Positions 53,912 to 62,131 of a DNA stretch of 64,000 nucleotides are shown here, one piece after another (position 1 is the first letter of the stretch; every line of letters begins with the position of its first letter). A program made the position numbers and the translations under genes. The notes below the pieces were generated by a model, which saw only the letters and a list, made by a program, of their open reading frames with translations, did not search any database and was not told where the DNA came from. The DNA comes from Pseudomonas extremorientalis. Its GTDB lineage: Bacteria > Pseudomonadota > Gammaproteobacteria > Pseudomonadales > Pseudomonadaceae. The stretch spans positions 233,745-297,744 of the forward strand of contig NZ_MDGK01000063.1 of the NCBI RefSeq assembly GCF_001870465.1, given 5' to 3'.

Positions 53912-54388
53912 ATGAAGTTCTCCTCGATTCTCTTGTTGTCCCTTGGCCTGGTCAGTGGCGCAGCCATGGCCGGTGGCACCACCGAAGCCGGTGTGGGCGG
54001 CGCATTGGGCGGGGTTCTGGGTTCGGTCGTTGGCCAGCAGCTAGGCGGCAACACGGGTTCGACCATCGGCGCAGCCTTGGGTGGCGCGGGTGGTAGTGCG
54101 GTGGGCGCCGACAAGCGCAGCCGTGGCGAAGCCGCTATTGGCGGCGCATTGGGCGCAGCCGGCGGCAACGTTGTGGGCCGTAGTGTCGGCGGCAGCACCG
54201 GCGCACTGATCGGTTCAGCGGCCGGCGGTGGTGCCGGTGGAGCACTGGGCAACTACATGGGCAACAAGAGCGATGACGACGACCGTCGCAGCCGTGGCCG
54301 TGATCACCGCCGTTATGACCGTGACGACCACCGTGGGCGCGGTCATGCCTATGGGCATCGCAAGAACAAGCATCACTACCGCGACTGA
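53912..54388 (+). CDS. Glycine-zipper envelope protein
   Basis: 158 aa from the ATG at 53912 (GAGGT ribosome site); the frame opens 30 codons earlier without one. The signal peptide is MKFSSILLLSLGLVSGAAMA. The body is made of Gly-zipper repeats (GVGGALGGVLGSVVGQQLGG, GAALGGAGGSAVG, GGALGAAGGNVVG, GSAAGGGAGGALG), then a very basic/acidic tail (DDDDRRSRGRDHRRYD...). The repeats suggest membrane or oligomer association, of the 'glycine zipper 2TM' kind. Function unknown. Confidence 0.8.
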   Translation: MKFSSILLLSLGLVSGAAMAGGTTEAGVGGALGGVLGSVVGQQLGGNTGSTIGAALGGAGGSAVGADKRSRGEAAIGGALGAAGGNVVGRSVGGSTGALIGSAAGGGAGGALGNYMGNKSDDDDRRSRGRDHRRYDRDDHRGRGHAYGHRKNKHHYRD

Positions 54389-54397
54389 TAGTTGCTG

Positions 54398-54427
54398 AGT
54401 GCAGGAGCCGGCTTGCCGGCTCCTACA
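54398..54427. repeat. REP-type palindrome (second family)
   Basis: AGTGCAGGAGCCGGCTTGCC then GGCTCCTACA: stem GGAGCCGGC/GCCGGCTCC. It differs from the GGGGGCTTG group. It lies between convergent genes and may also terminate transcription. Confidence 0.75.
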
Positions 54428-54857
54428 GGGTGATCAACCGCTGCAATGCCTCGCGCAACCGCCCCGGAATCGTCACCGGCTGGTTCGTCCCCCGATCCAC
54501 GAACACATGCACAAACCGCCCCGCCGCACAGGCGTCTTCTTCGCCCGCCTTGAACACCGCCAACTCGTACTGCACTGAGCTGTTGCCCAGCTTGCCCACC
54601 CGCAGGCCGATGTCGATGCGCTCGGGAAAGGCGATCGACGCAAAGTAATCACACGCCGAACTCACCACAAACCCCACCACATCGCCGTCCTGAATATCCA
54701 GACCACCTTGCTCGATCAGGTAGGTATTCACTGCCGTGTCAAAGAAGCTGTAGTAGGTCACGTTGTTCACATGGCCATACACATCGTTGTCGTGCCAACG
54801 CGTGATGATCGGCTGGAAGTGAGGGAAATCGGCGCGTTGCGGTACGGTATCAGGCAT
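54423..54857 (-). CDS. Acyl-CoA thioesterase, hot-dog fold
   Basis: 144 aa from the ATG at 54857; an in-frame ATG at 54890 overlaps the recQ end and is an alternative. The YbgC-type active site is DNDVYGHVNN (Asp as base). HFQPIITRWHDND and SACDYFASIAFPERIDIG are typical of 4-hydroxybenzoyl-CoA-type thioesterases. Just downstream of recQ on the same strand. Confidence 0.88.
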   Translation of the reverse strand: MPDTVPQRADFPHFQPIITRWHDNDVYGHVNNVTYYSFFDTAVNTYLIEQGGLDIQDGDVVGFVVSSACDYFASIAFPERIDIGLRVGKLGNSSVQYELAVFKAGEEDACAAGRFVHVFVDRGTNQPVTIPGRLREALQRLITL

Positions 54858-54879
54858 CGGGTCATCTCGTGAAAGTGAG

Positions 54880-56817
54880 TTACAGGTCATTCAAATGGGC
54901 CTGGGCCCACTCGCGTACCTCGGCGTACGGATACTCTTCCAGCACAGCAAAACCCGGAATACCTCGCGCCTTCAGCTTGGTAAACAACGGCACGCTGATG
55001 CCCCCGAGGAAACGCGTCAGGCGTTCCGCGCCAGGCAGTTGCCCGGTGTGTTCATGATGCCTGTGGATAAAATCGCCGCACAGCTCCATGAAGTTCTTAT
55101 CCACAAGCGGCGGCAAGCCCGGCGGCGAAGGAAGGCGCGCAACATGACCGTGGCACACCGAGCAATGCCCACAACGCTGCGGTGCATTTTCATCGCCAAA
55201 GTACTGTGCCAGGCGCTGCCCCAGGCAGTGTTCGGTGGCAAACAGATCGAGCATGGCGTGAATCCGCGCGACTTCTGCTACCTCGTGCTGCTTGAAGCCT
55301 GTGTATAACTCAGCGCTCAACACCTGTGGATCGAAATCGGTCTCCAGCAGGCTGTAGACCTCGGTCATTTGCTTGCTTTCCAGTTCGATCAGGCCCTGCT
55401 CCTGGAAATAATCCAGCGCCTTCACCACCCGATTGCGCTCGGCGTTGTGCTGCTGATACAGCACGTCGAAATCCACTGTCGCCCAGCTCCTCGCGCGCTT
55501 GCAAACCTGGATGATCGCCGCGACAAACTGCTGCCGCTCACCGGAGAAACGTGCCAGCAAAGCCTCAGGTTCGACCAGGTATTTGAAACGGTACTCGGCA
55601 TAAAACGCGTAACGCGGCGCGATCACGCCCTTGAGCTCCAACTGCACCAGCAGCGTCTTCAACGGCAGCTCGCGGATATTGCTGAGGTCCGACAAGGACC
55701 TGAGCAAAAACTCCCACTGCCCATCGCCCCGCGCGGCCTGCAACTCTTCCAGCACCCGCCGGATACCTTCCTGCTCTGGCGTATCGCCGTACACGAAGTT
55801 TTCCAGCACATTGAGGCTGTCGCGATTGGCCAGCACCAGGCAGTCGGATGGCTGCCCATCACGCCCCGCCCGGCCAATCTCCTGGCTGTAGTTCTCGATG
55901 GATTTGGGCAGGTCAAAGTGCACCACGTTGCGGATATCACTCTTGTCGATGCCCATGCCAAACGCGATGGTGGCGACGATGCAATTGGAGCGCCCCCCCA
56001 TGAAGCGCTGCTGGATACCCTCGCGTTTATCGTGGGGCAGACCCGCGTGATAGGCCTCGGCCTGGATGCCGTTGCGATTCAGGTGCTCGGCAATCTGCTC
56101 GGCGGTTTTCTGCAAGGTCACGTAGACAATGCTCGGCTGCTCGACGCGCTCACTCATCCACTGCACCAGCCGGCGACGCTTGTCCGCACCGCTGACCGGC
56201 TCCACCAGCAGGTTGAGGTTGGGCCGGTAGAAGCCCGTGGTGACCACATCGTCCGGGGCAATGGCGAACTTGGCCTGCATGTCGGCAATCACCTTGGGCG
56301 TGGCTGTCGCCGTCAGCAGCAGTGCTTGTGGGATATTGAACTGACGCTGGTAGTCCGGCAGTTTCAGATAGTCCGGACGGAAGTTGTGACCCCATTCGGA
56401 AATACAGTGGGCCTCGTCCACCACCAACAACGAGATCCGCACACTTTGCAGGAAGTTACGGAAGCGCTCGTTCTTCAAGCGCTCCACCGAAATCATCAGG
56501 ATCTTGAGTTCGCCCGACCGCGCACGGGCCATGACCTCATTGGCCTCATCGCGGTTCTGGGCCGAGTCGATACTGCCCGCCGCAATGCCATGGCGCTGCA
56601 GGAAACCCAGCTGGTCCTGCATCAACGCCAACAGCGGCGATACCACCAGCGTCAGGTGCGGCAGCAACACCGCCGACAGCTGGTAACACAGGGACTTGCC
56701 CGACCCGGTAGGGAAAATAGCGGCCGCCGAACGCCCGGCCAGTATGGCGCTGACCGTTTCTTCCTGGCCCGGACGAAACTGTGGATAACCAAAGACCTGT
56801 TGGAGGGTGTCGTGCAT
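54880..56817 (-). CDS. recQ: ATP-dependent DNA helicase RecQ
   Basis: 645-aa superfamily 2 helicase. Walker A is IFPTGSGKSLCYQL, the Walker B DExH box is VVDEAHCISEWGH, and motif VI is QEIGRAGRDGQPSDC. The RecQ-C zinc-binding region contains RCGHCSVCHG. An HRDC domain is not evident after residue ~600; the C-terminus (SVPLFTKLKARGIPGFAVLE) is short. It unwinds DNA in recombination and repair. The thioesterase start may overlap its end. Confidence 0.95.
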   Translation of the reverse strand: MHDTLQQVFGYPQFRPGQEETVSAILAGRSAAAIFPTGSGKSLCYQLSAVLLPHLTLVVSPLLALMQDQLGFLQRHGIAAGSIDSAQNRDEANEVMARARSGELKILMISVERLKNERFRNFLQSVRISLLVVDEAHCISEWGHNFRPDYLKLPDYQRQFNIPQALLLTATATPKVIADMQAKFAIAPDDVVTTGFYRPNLNLLVEPVSGADKRRRLVQWMSERVEQPSIVYVTLQKTAEQIAEHLNRNGIQAEAYHAGLPHDKREGIQQRFMGGRSNCIVATIAFGMGIDKSDIRNVVHFDLPKSIENYSQEIGRAGRDGQPSDCLVLANRDSLNVLENFVYGDTPEQEGIRRVLEELQAARGDGQWEFLLRSLSDLSNIRELPLKTLLVQLELKGVIAPRYAFYAEYRFKYLVEPEALLARFSGERQQFVAAIIQVCKRARSWATVDFDVLYQQHNAERNRVVKALDYFQEQGLIELESKQMTEVYSLLETDFDPQVLSAELYTGFKQHEVAEVARIHAMLDLFATEHCLGQRLAQYFGDENAPQRCGHCSVCHGHVARLPSPPGLPPLVDKNFMELCGDFIHRHHEHTGQLPGAERLTRFLGGISVPLFTKLKARGIPGFAVLEEYPYAEVREWAQAHLNDL

Positions 56818-56981
56818 AGGCTGTCACTCCATTGACCGCTGAGGGAGTCAAAAACATAGATCAGCGATCGAGAATAGGTCGGGGATAAACGCTACAAACT
56901 GATACAGAGAAAACCAGCAGGCCGACGCAAAAACTAAGACATTAACATGCCTGATCACAAGCGCCCGACACGGAGTCGTGA

Positions 56982-58031
56982 ATGTCGCACAAGCCAGTAT
57001 TCTCATCGCTACGCCTGAGCCTGCTCACATTGCCGCTGTTGCTGTTGGGGTGCGTGACCCCACCCTCCCCAAAGCCCGCCGAGCCGGATACACAGCGCTT
57101 TGAAACCCTCGAATACCTGGCGCAAAAAGCCCTGCCCGTCGTCAAAGCATCAGCACTCTACGCACGGGGTGGCACAGGCCAGGGTGTCAAAGTGGCACTG
57201 ATTGATTCAGGCCTGAACCAGGACCTGCCTGAGTTCTACGGTCGCGTGGCCGACCCGGGCTACGACTTTGTGCGCAGCCAGCCAGGAACGCTCGATATCA
57301 AGGGTCACGGCACCCAGATGGCCGGTATTCTCGCCGCCAACAAGAACGACCAGGGCATCCACGGCATTGCGTTTAACGCCCAGTTGATTCCCATGCGCTT
57401 CGGTGATGACAAGGAGCCTTTTTATTTTGACAGTGAAATTGCCCGGGCCTGGACGCTCGCACACACAAAGGGCGCACGGATCTTCAGCAACTCATGGGCC
57501 AATCCCATCGAAGCCAACACCAACGAAGTTCCCATCTATGAACGCTTGATGGGGGACTCATTGGACGTGGCGAAAAAGCTGGTCGCCGAGGGTGATGTTT
57601 TCGTGTTTTCCACCGGCAATGAGGTCAAGCGTGAGCCGCTTGCCGAGCCCGGCCTGCCGGCACTGGTGCCTGAACTGGAGAAGGGCTGGATAGCCGTCAT
57701 GGCACTCAAGAGCGACGGCACCGCCATCAATCTCAAGTCCAACTATTGCGGCCTCGCGGCGCGCTGGTGCATCGCGGTACCGGGAGGTGACGGTGGTGCA
57801 GGGCTGTTGACCACCAACAAGGACGGCAGCTACGGACCTACGGCCGGCACTTCGCCAGCCGCTGCGCTGGTCAGCGGCGCCTTGGCTGCCTTGCAAAGTC
57901 GCTTTCCCGAAATGACGCCGCAACAAGTGCGTGACCGCCTGCTCAGCACCGCCAATCGAACAGGCATCTACGCCAACAGCGAAGCCTATGGGCGTGGGTT
58001 GATGGACCTGGACGCTGCCTCGCGCCTGTAA
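56982..58031 (+). CDS. Lipoprotein subtilisin-like serine protease
   Basis: 349 aa with lipobox LLLLGC (C24), then the S8 catalytic triad: D75 (VALIDSGLNQ), H109 (IKGHGTQMAGI) and S291 (GTSPAAALVSG); N213 (FSTGNE) is the oxyanion residue. The end YGRGLMDLDAASRL is where autotransporter subtilases pass into the helper domain; here it simply stops, so it is a membrane-tethered protease without beta-barrel. Its substrate is unknown. It ends at a hairpin. Confidence 0.9.
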   Translation: MSHKPVFSSLRLSLLTLPLLLLGCVTPPSPKPAEPDTQRFETLEYLAQKALPVVKASALYARGGTGQGVKVALIDSGLNQDLPEFYGRVADPGYDFVRSQPGTLDIKGHGTQMAGILAANKNDQGIHGIAFNAQLIPMRFGDDKEPFYFDSEIARAWTLAHTKGARIFSNSWANPIEANTNEVPIYERLMGDSLDVAKKLVAEGDVFVFSTGNEVKREPLAEPGLPALVPELEKGWIAVMALKSDGTAINLKSNYCGLAARWCIAVPGGDGGAGLLTTNKDGSYGPTAGTSPAAALVSGALAALQSRFPEMTPQQVRDRLLSTANRTGIYANSEAYGRGLMDLDAASRL

Positions 58032-58046
58032 TCGTGCCCAAACGAA

Positions 58047-58068
58047 CAACGCGCCCTAAGGCGCGTTG
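58047..58068. terminator. Terminator between convergent protease and DUF2135 genes
   Basis: CAACGCGCC, loop CTAA, GGCGCGTTG: a perfect 9-bp stem between the two convergent genes. Confidence 0.75.
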
Positions 58069-58093
58069 TCGGTAGAACATTTGTCGCTGTGTA

Positions 58094-59269
58094 TCAGCGG
58101 TTCTGCACCCGCTCGATCGCCGTGTCATACACCGGGTTAGCCTTCTGCTCCTTGGCCAACTGATAGTGACGCAACGCATCCGGGAACTGCCCCGCCGCTT
58201 CGTAGATCCGCGCAATGTTGTAGTAAGCGCCCGCTCGCACCGTCGCAGCGTTCGCGCCCGTGGCGAGGGCGATAGCCTTGCGGTTGGCCCAGATCGACTC
58301 GGCGGTGTTGCCGGCCTTCTGATACGCAAGGCCCAGGTTGCCGTAGGCCTTGCCGAAACCATTGTCCAACTCGATAGCCTGGCGGAACAGGTCGATAGCC
58401 TGGTCCAGCTTGCCGGCCTGGTAAGCCGCTTCACCTTGCACGTTCAGACGTTTCGCATCGGCTTGTGCAGAAGAGCTCACCGCCACAGCGGTAACGGCCA
58501 CGCTGTCATCCAGCAACGGTTTGACTTCGTTAAGCACGTTCGCCGCGTTCACCGTCACGCCACTGAAGGTGTTGATGTCCTGGAAGTCGCCACTGCCGGT
58601 CATGCGGAACACGGTCCACAGGTTGCCGCTGCGGTTTTTCGGCACGTAGTAGGTACGCACCAGCGATTGGCCCATGTACACGAATACCTTGGCTTCGCTG
58701 TTGGACAGCTGGCGCGAGCCTGGATTGCCGCCGTTGGTGAAGTCATGCACGGCATACACGTAGCTTTCGCCGTAGTGTTTTTTCTGCAGGGTGATGGTTT
58801 CCGGGCCGTAGCTGTCGACGTCATCCACGTCCAGTTCAGCGTCGGTGCCCGTCTTGTTCTCGAAGTAGATATTGTTGCCAGGGAAGATCATGTGGGAGTC
58901 GAGGTCTTCCGGGGTTTTGCCCCAGGTCAGTACCACACGCAGGCCGTCGAGGTTTTCCATCACCGTGCTGATGGCATACGTCATCCCGGCGCATGGGCAC
59001 TTCACCACCAGGTTCGAGTAGCCGGGCTTCTTGATGATCAGAAGATTGGTGGCATCGTCTGCGGCTTCGCTGGTGAGGGTCACTTGCCCCTGGGCGTTGG
59101 TACGGCCCACTACGTTCTGCGCACCGTTGCGTTGCAGCAACACCTCGGCGTCGGCGATTTTCTGGTCCTTGACCACCGCACTGAGCACTTCAATCGGCAA
59201 TTGCGCCGCCTGGACTGAAAACGCGACCGCACACAATGACATTGCCGAAGCAACACGCAGCAAACCCAT
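58094..59269 (-). CDS. DUF2135/TPR periplasmic protein (YfaP-like)
   Basis: 391 aa with a signal peptide (MGLLRVASAMSLCAVAFSVQA). A beta-rich carboxypeptidase-regulatory-like domain (TNAQGQVTLTSEAADD) is followed by DUF2135 (VLTWGKTPEDLDSHM ... TITLQKKHYGESYVYAVHDF) and three TPRs (GEAAYQAGKLDQAIDLFRQA, KAYGNLGLAYQKAGNTAESI, YYNIARIYEAAGQFPDAL). E. coli YfaP is alike in its DUF2135 part. Probably a cell-envelope complex partner. Function unknown. Confidence 0.88.
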   Translation of the reverse strand: MGLLRVASAMSLCAVAFSVQAAQLPIEVLSAVVKDQKIADAEVLLQRNGAQNVVGRTNAQGQVTLTSEAADDATNLLIIKKPGYSNLVVKCPCAGMTYAISTVMENLDGLRVVLTWGKTPEDLDSHMIFPGNNIYFENKTGTDAELDVDDVDSYGPETITLQKKHYGESYVYAVHDFTNGGNPGSRQLSNSEAKVFVYMGQSLVRTYYVPKNRSGNLWTVFRMTGSGDFQDINTFSGVTVNAANVLNEVKPLLDDSVAVTAVAVSSSAQADAKRLNVQGEAAYQAGKLDQAIDLFRQAIELDNGFGKAYGNLGLAYQKAGNTAESIWANRKAIALATGANAATVRAGAYYNIARIYEAAGQFPDALRHYQLAKEQKANPVYDTAIERVQNR

Positions 59270-59444
59270 GCTTAACTCCCTTTAAGTAGCGGGCGGAATC
59301 GCCCTGCAAGATTTTGCGGTGAAACATACTCCGAAATGCGTGCGCTGGCGGATTATTTATACAGAATGTGACGTGGTTTTTATCCCGCCTGCCTGTTGAA
59401 GCATTGCGCTACAATCAAACCTTGCTACCCAAGAGTACGCTGTC

Positions 59445-59615
59445 ATGAGCGAACCGACGTTTGAGCAAAAACAGGATCATTACCACAAGATCCGCCGTTC
59501 CAATTACCTGGCCAGCCTGCGCCTGGAAGGGTTCGACACCCAACCGGCCGACGTCGACAAGCCCTTGCCGACCCGTGAAGCCGTCCTTGCCAAGTACCGC
59601 AACACCCCACGCTGA
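59445..59615 (+). CDS. yhfG: Fic antitoxin, YhfG family
   Basis: 56 aa from the ATG at 59445. The inhibitory motif of Fic antitoxins, [S/T]xxxE[G/N], is present as S24-LRL-E28-G29 (YLASLRLEGF). The start of the motif (QKQDHYHKIRRSNYLASLRL) matches YhfG. Such antitoxins block ATP positioning in the Fic active site. The stop overlaps the fic start (TGATG), so they are translationally coupled. Too short to be flagged easily as a gene. Confidence 0.85.
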   Translation: MSEPTFEQKQDHYHKIRRSNYLASLRLEGFDTQPADVDKPLPTREAVLAKYRNTPR

Positions 59616-60214
59616 TGCTCGACAAATACGGGGTGGGCCAGGATCCGTACTGCTATCCCGGTAGCAGCGTCCTGCGCAACCGCCTCGATCTGCACGACGA
59701 AACCCGACTGCACCAGGCCGAGCGGGAATTATCCGAAATCGCCGTAGGCAACCTACCTCTCTTCCCGCCGCCCTACGACCTCGAACGCCTGCAACACATC
59801 CACCGCGTCCTGTTCGGCGACCTCTACGACTGGGCCGGTGAACTGCGCAGCGTCAACATCCAGAAGGGCGACACGCTGTTCTGCACCCCGGAACGCATCC
59901 CGCCGGAAGCGGCGAAGATCATCCGGCAAATGGAGGCAGCGAACTGGTATGTCGGGGCGAGCCAGGCCGAACTGGTGAAGCAGATTGCCGAAGCCTATGG
60001 CGACCTCAACGTCATCCATCCCTTCCGCGAAGGTAATGGCCGAGCACAACGGATCTTGTTTGAGCAGATCATCGTGAATGCCGGGTTTTCAGTGAACTGG
60101 TGGCTGGTGAAACACGCGGCGTGGATACCGGCGAATATTGATGCGGTGGCCTGTGATTATCGGGGGTTGGAGGCAATTTTTGAGCGGTGTGTGAGTAGGC
60201 CGGTCGGCAACTGA
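59615..60214 (+). CDS. fic: Fic AMP-transferase toxin
   Basis: 199 aa with the complete Fic motif HPFREGNGR (residues 135-143), and the upstream GDLYDWAGELRSVNIQKG. Class I Fic: inhibition comes from the separate antitoxin, since no inhibitory S/T-x-x-x-E-G/N was seen in its own N- or C-terminal helices. It transfers AMP to target proteins. Related to E. coli Fic paired with YhfG. Confidence 0.93.
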   Translation: MLDKYGVGQDPYCYPGSSVLRNRLDLHDETRLHQAERELSEIAVGNLPLFPPPYDLERLQHIHRVLFGDLYDWAGELRSVNIQKGDTLFCTPERIPPEAAKIIRQMEAANWYVGASQAELVKQIAEAYGDLNVIHPFREGNGRAQRILFEQIIVNAGFSVNWWLVKHAAWIPANIDAVACDYRGLEAIFERCVSRPVGN

Positions 60215-60480
60215 CACACCCCCAGCCCCCCCTCACATCACTTGCCTGTTTTGCTGTTAAGTCACTGCAAGCCACAAATCCCGGAAAGCCCTGTAAGAAA
60301 CCTCCAAATACCACGACATCCCCTTCTGAAACTGCTTAAAACTCCTGCCCACCCCTCTATAAAACTCACCTTTCTCTGACTGAAACTGGCGCCCTTTCAG
60401 CAGCCCCGGCAAATACAAGTGAACATTGAAAGGACTCAACATATCGGCCACGGCTCAACAGCTCCAGAGTGGCTAAGACG

Positions 60481-61113
60481 ATGAACGAATACATCGAATG
60501 GATTTATCTGCTCCTCCTCATCGCACTGGCCGCCATAATTGACAGGTCAATAAGGCTACCAGTGCTCAGAAGATGGTTTGGACTCTGCCTCTTGGTCACC
60601 GGCCCAATACTTCTGTTGTATGCCACCTCATGGATCAGAGGTGCCCAGCTTGGGAGCCTGCCGATAATCGCCTTCGTGACAGGCATCGGGTTATTGAGCA
60701 CTCAGAATATCTATTGCAAAGTAAAAGCCAATCACCCACTCCTGCGTGCCCCCACCATGAACCTCGCCCCCAACTTCCCCGAAGACCCCGTTATGCAGCA
60801 ACTCCTGCAGCTCTTGCACGAAGAAATCGGCCTGCCAAAACACAAGACGATCCGCCTGCAAACTTCGATCAACTTCGACCTGGGCTGCGACGGCAGTGAG
60901 GCCAAGCACCTGATGGAAGCGCTGGAGCAGGAATTCGCCCTCGACTTGGGTGACTACGACACTTATCGTTACTTCAACCCGCCGGTGTTTGATGTGTTCC
61001 TCAAGCGCCGGGCCAAGGGGCGCGGCGAAAAAGTGCCGCTGACCATCGGCATGCTCTACCTGGCGATCAAGACCCACAGCTGGGACACGCAGACGCTGGA
61101 AAACCTGAGCTGA
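60481..61113 (+). CDS. Membrane-anchored DUF1493 protein
   Basis: 210 aa from the ATG at 60481; a GTG four codons upstream is alternative. Three membrane segments lie in the first ~75 residues (IYLLLLIALAAII, GLCLLVTGPILLLYAT, IIAFVTGIGLLST). A soluble C-terminal DUF1493 domain follows, with LQTSINFDLGCDGSEAKHLM and GDYDTYRYFNPP. DUF1493 resembles acyl-carrier-like proteins; the usual phosphopantetheine Ser is not obvious. Fusion to a membrane part is unusual for that family as I know it. Confidence 0.75.
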   Translation: MNEYIEWIYLLLLIALAAIIDRSIRLPVLRRWFGLCLLVTGPILLLYATSWIRGAQLGSLPIIAFVTGIGLLSTQNIYCKVKANHPLLRAPTMNLAPNFPEDPVMQQLLQLLHEEIGLPKHKTIRLQTSINFDLGCDGSEAKHLMEALEQEFALDLGDYDTYRYFNPPVFDVFLKRRAKGRGEKVPLTIGMLYLAIKTHSWDTQTLENLS

Positions 61114-61145
61114 GCGAACACAAATTCCAGGCACACCGGTACTCA

Positions 61146-61176
61146 AATGTGGGAGGGGGCAAGCCCCTCCCACATT
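61146..61176. repeat. REP palindrome
   Basis: AATGTGGGAGGGG (61146-61158), loop GCAAG, CCCCTCCCACATT (61164-61176): a perfect 13-bp inverted repeat. It can also act as a terminator for the DUF1493 gene. Confidence 0.9.
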
Positions 61177-61209
61177 CGATGAGCGTGCTCAAAACAACAA
61201 GGACCTTAC

Positions 61210-62073
61210 ATGGACGTAACAATGGGCCTGCTGGCCGCCCTGCTGTGGGGCGGCACGGATTTTCTCGTGGGCCTCAACGCCCGCGCCGTGGGCGTAAAAC
61301 GCGCGGTGTATTTCGGCCAGGCGCTGGGCTTTCTGATCATGACCCTGCTGCTGGTCATCCTCCCGACCTTCCTGTTCAAAGCCCTCGACGCCGCGCTGAG
61401 CGTCTGGCTGCTGGGCATCGCTGCCGCCCTGTTCACTGTCTCCGGCGCTCTTGCACTGTCCAAGGCCTTTGCTCTGGGCAAAGCCGCCATCGTGGCGCCG
61501 CTGGTGACGTCCTACGGTGTGGTGACCACACTTCTGTCCTGGGCCAGCGGTGAACACATCAGCCCGACGCAACTGGGCTGCATCGCCCTGTGTGTAATCG
61601 GCGTGATCCTCTCCAGCATCCATAAGGACAACGGCGTCCCCCACAACAACCCCAGCCAGTCGATCGCCTACGCCATGCTCGCCGCCCTGCTGTATGGCAC
61701 CAGCTTCTGGCTGCAAGGCCGCTACACACTGCCGGCGCTGGGACCGATCACCATGCTGTGGCTGGGTTACCTGGTAGGCCTGTGCGTACTGCTGGTGATG
61801 GTGTTGAAGATCAAGGACGGCTTGAAAATCCCACCGCTGAAAAACTGCGCGACGCTGACCGGGGCGAGCTTGATGAACCTCGGCGGGTTCTCGGCGTTTT
61901 CATGGGGGGCGATGGCGGGGTCGGTTTCGGTAGTGACGGTGATCAGTACGTTGTCGGGCGGGATTGCGGCGATCCTGGGATTCGTGTTTTTCAAGGAGCG
62001 GTTGTCGGCGGTGCAGGTGCTGGGGGTTGTGCTGGTACTGGTCGGCGCAGTGGTTTTACATATCGCCGACTAA
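61210..62073 (+). CDS. DMT/EamA-family transporter
   Basis: 287 aa with ten likely membrane segments in two EamA halves (AALLWGGTDFLVGLNARAVG ... and LAALLYGTSFWLQGRYTLPA ...). The second half ends AVQVLGVVLVLVGAVVLHIA, typical of DMT exporters. The substrate is unknown. Preceded by a REP palindrome and ended by a strong terminator shared with pckA. Confidence 0.9.
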   Translation: MDVTMGLLAALLWGGTDFLVGLNARAVGVKRAVYFGQALGFLIMTLLLVILPTFLFKALDAALSVWLLGIAAALFTVSGALALSKAFALGKAAIVAPLVTSYGVVTTLLSWASGEHISPTQLGCIALCVIGVILSSIHKDNGVPHNNPSQSIAYAMLAALLYGTSFWLQGRYTLPALGPITMLWLGYLVGLCVLLVMVLKIKDGLKIPPLKNCATLTGASLMNLGGFSAFSWGAMAGSVSVVTVISTLSGGIAAILGFVFFKERLSAVQVLGVVLVLVGAVVLHIAD

Positions 62074-62090
62074 TCCGACACGCACAAAAA

Positions 62091-62116
62091 AGCCGCCTCA
62101 CAAGAGGCGGCTTTTT
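62091..62116. terminator. Bidirectional terminator between transporter and pckA
   Basis: AGCCGCCTC (62091-62099), loop ACAA, GAGGCGGCT (62104-62112), T-run to 62116; A-run on the left side. Confidence 0.92.
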
Positions 62117-62131
62117 CACAACCACTGAATC

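Noticed and set aside
59270..59444. Sigma-70 promoter TTGAAG/TACAAT for yhfG-fic
   Set aside because: The two elements are only 8 bp apart.
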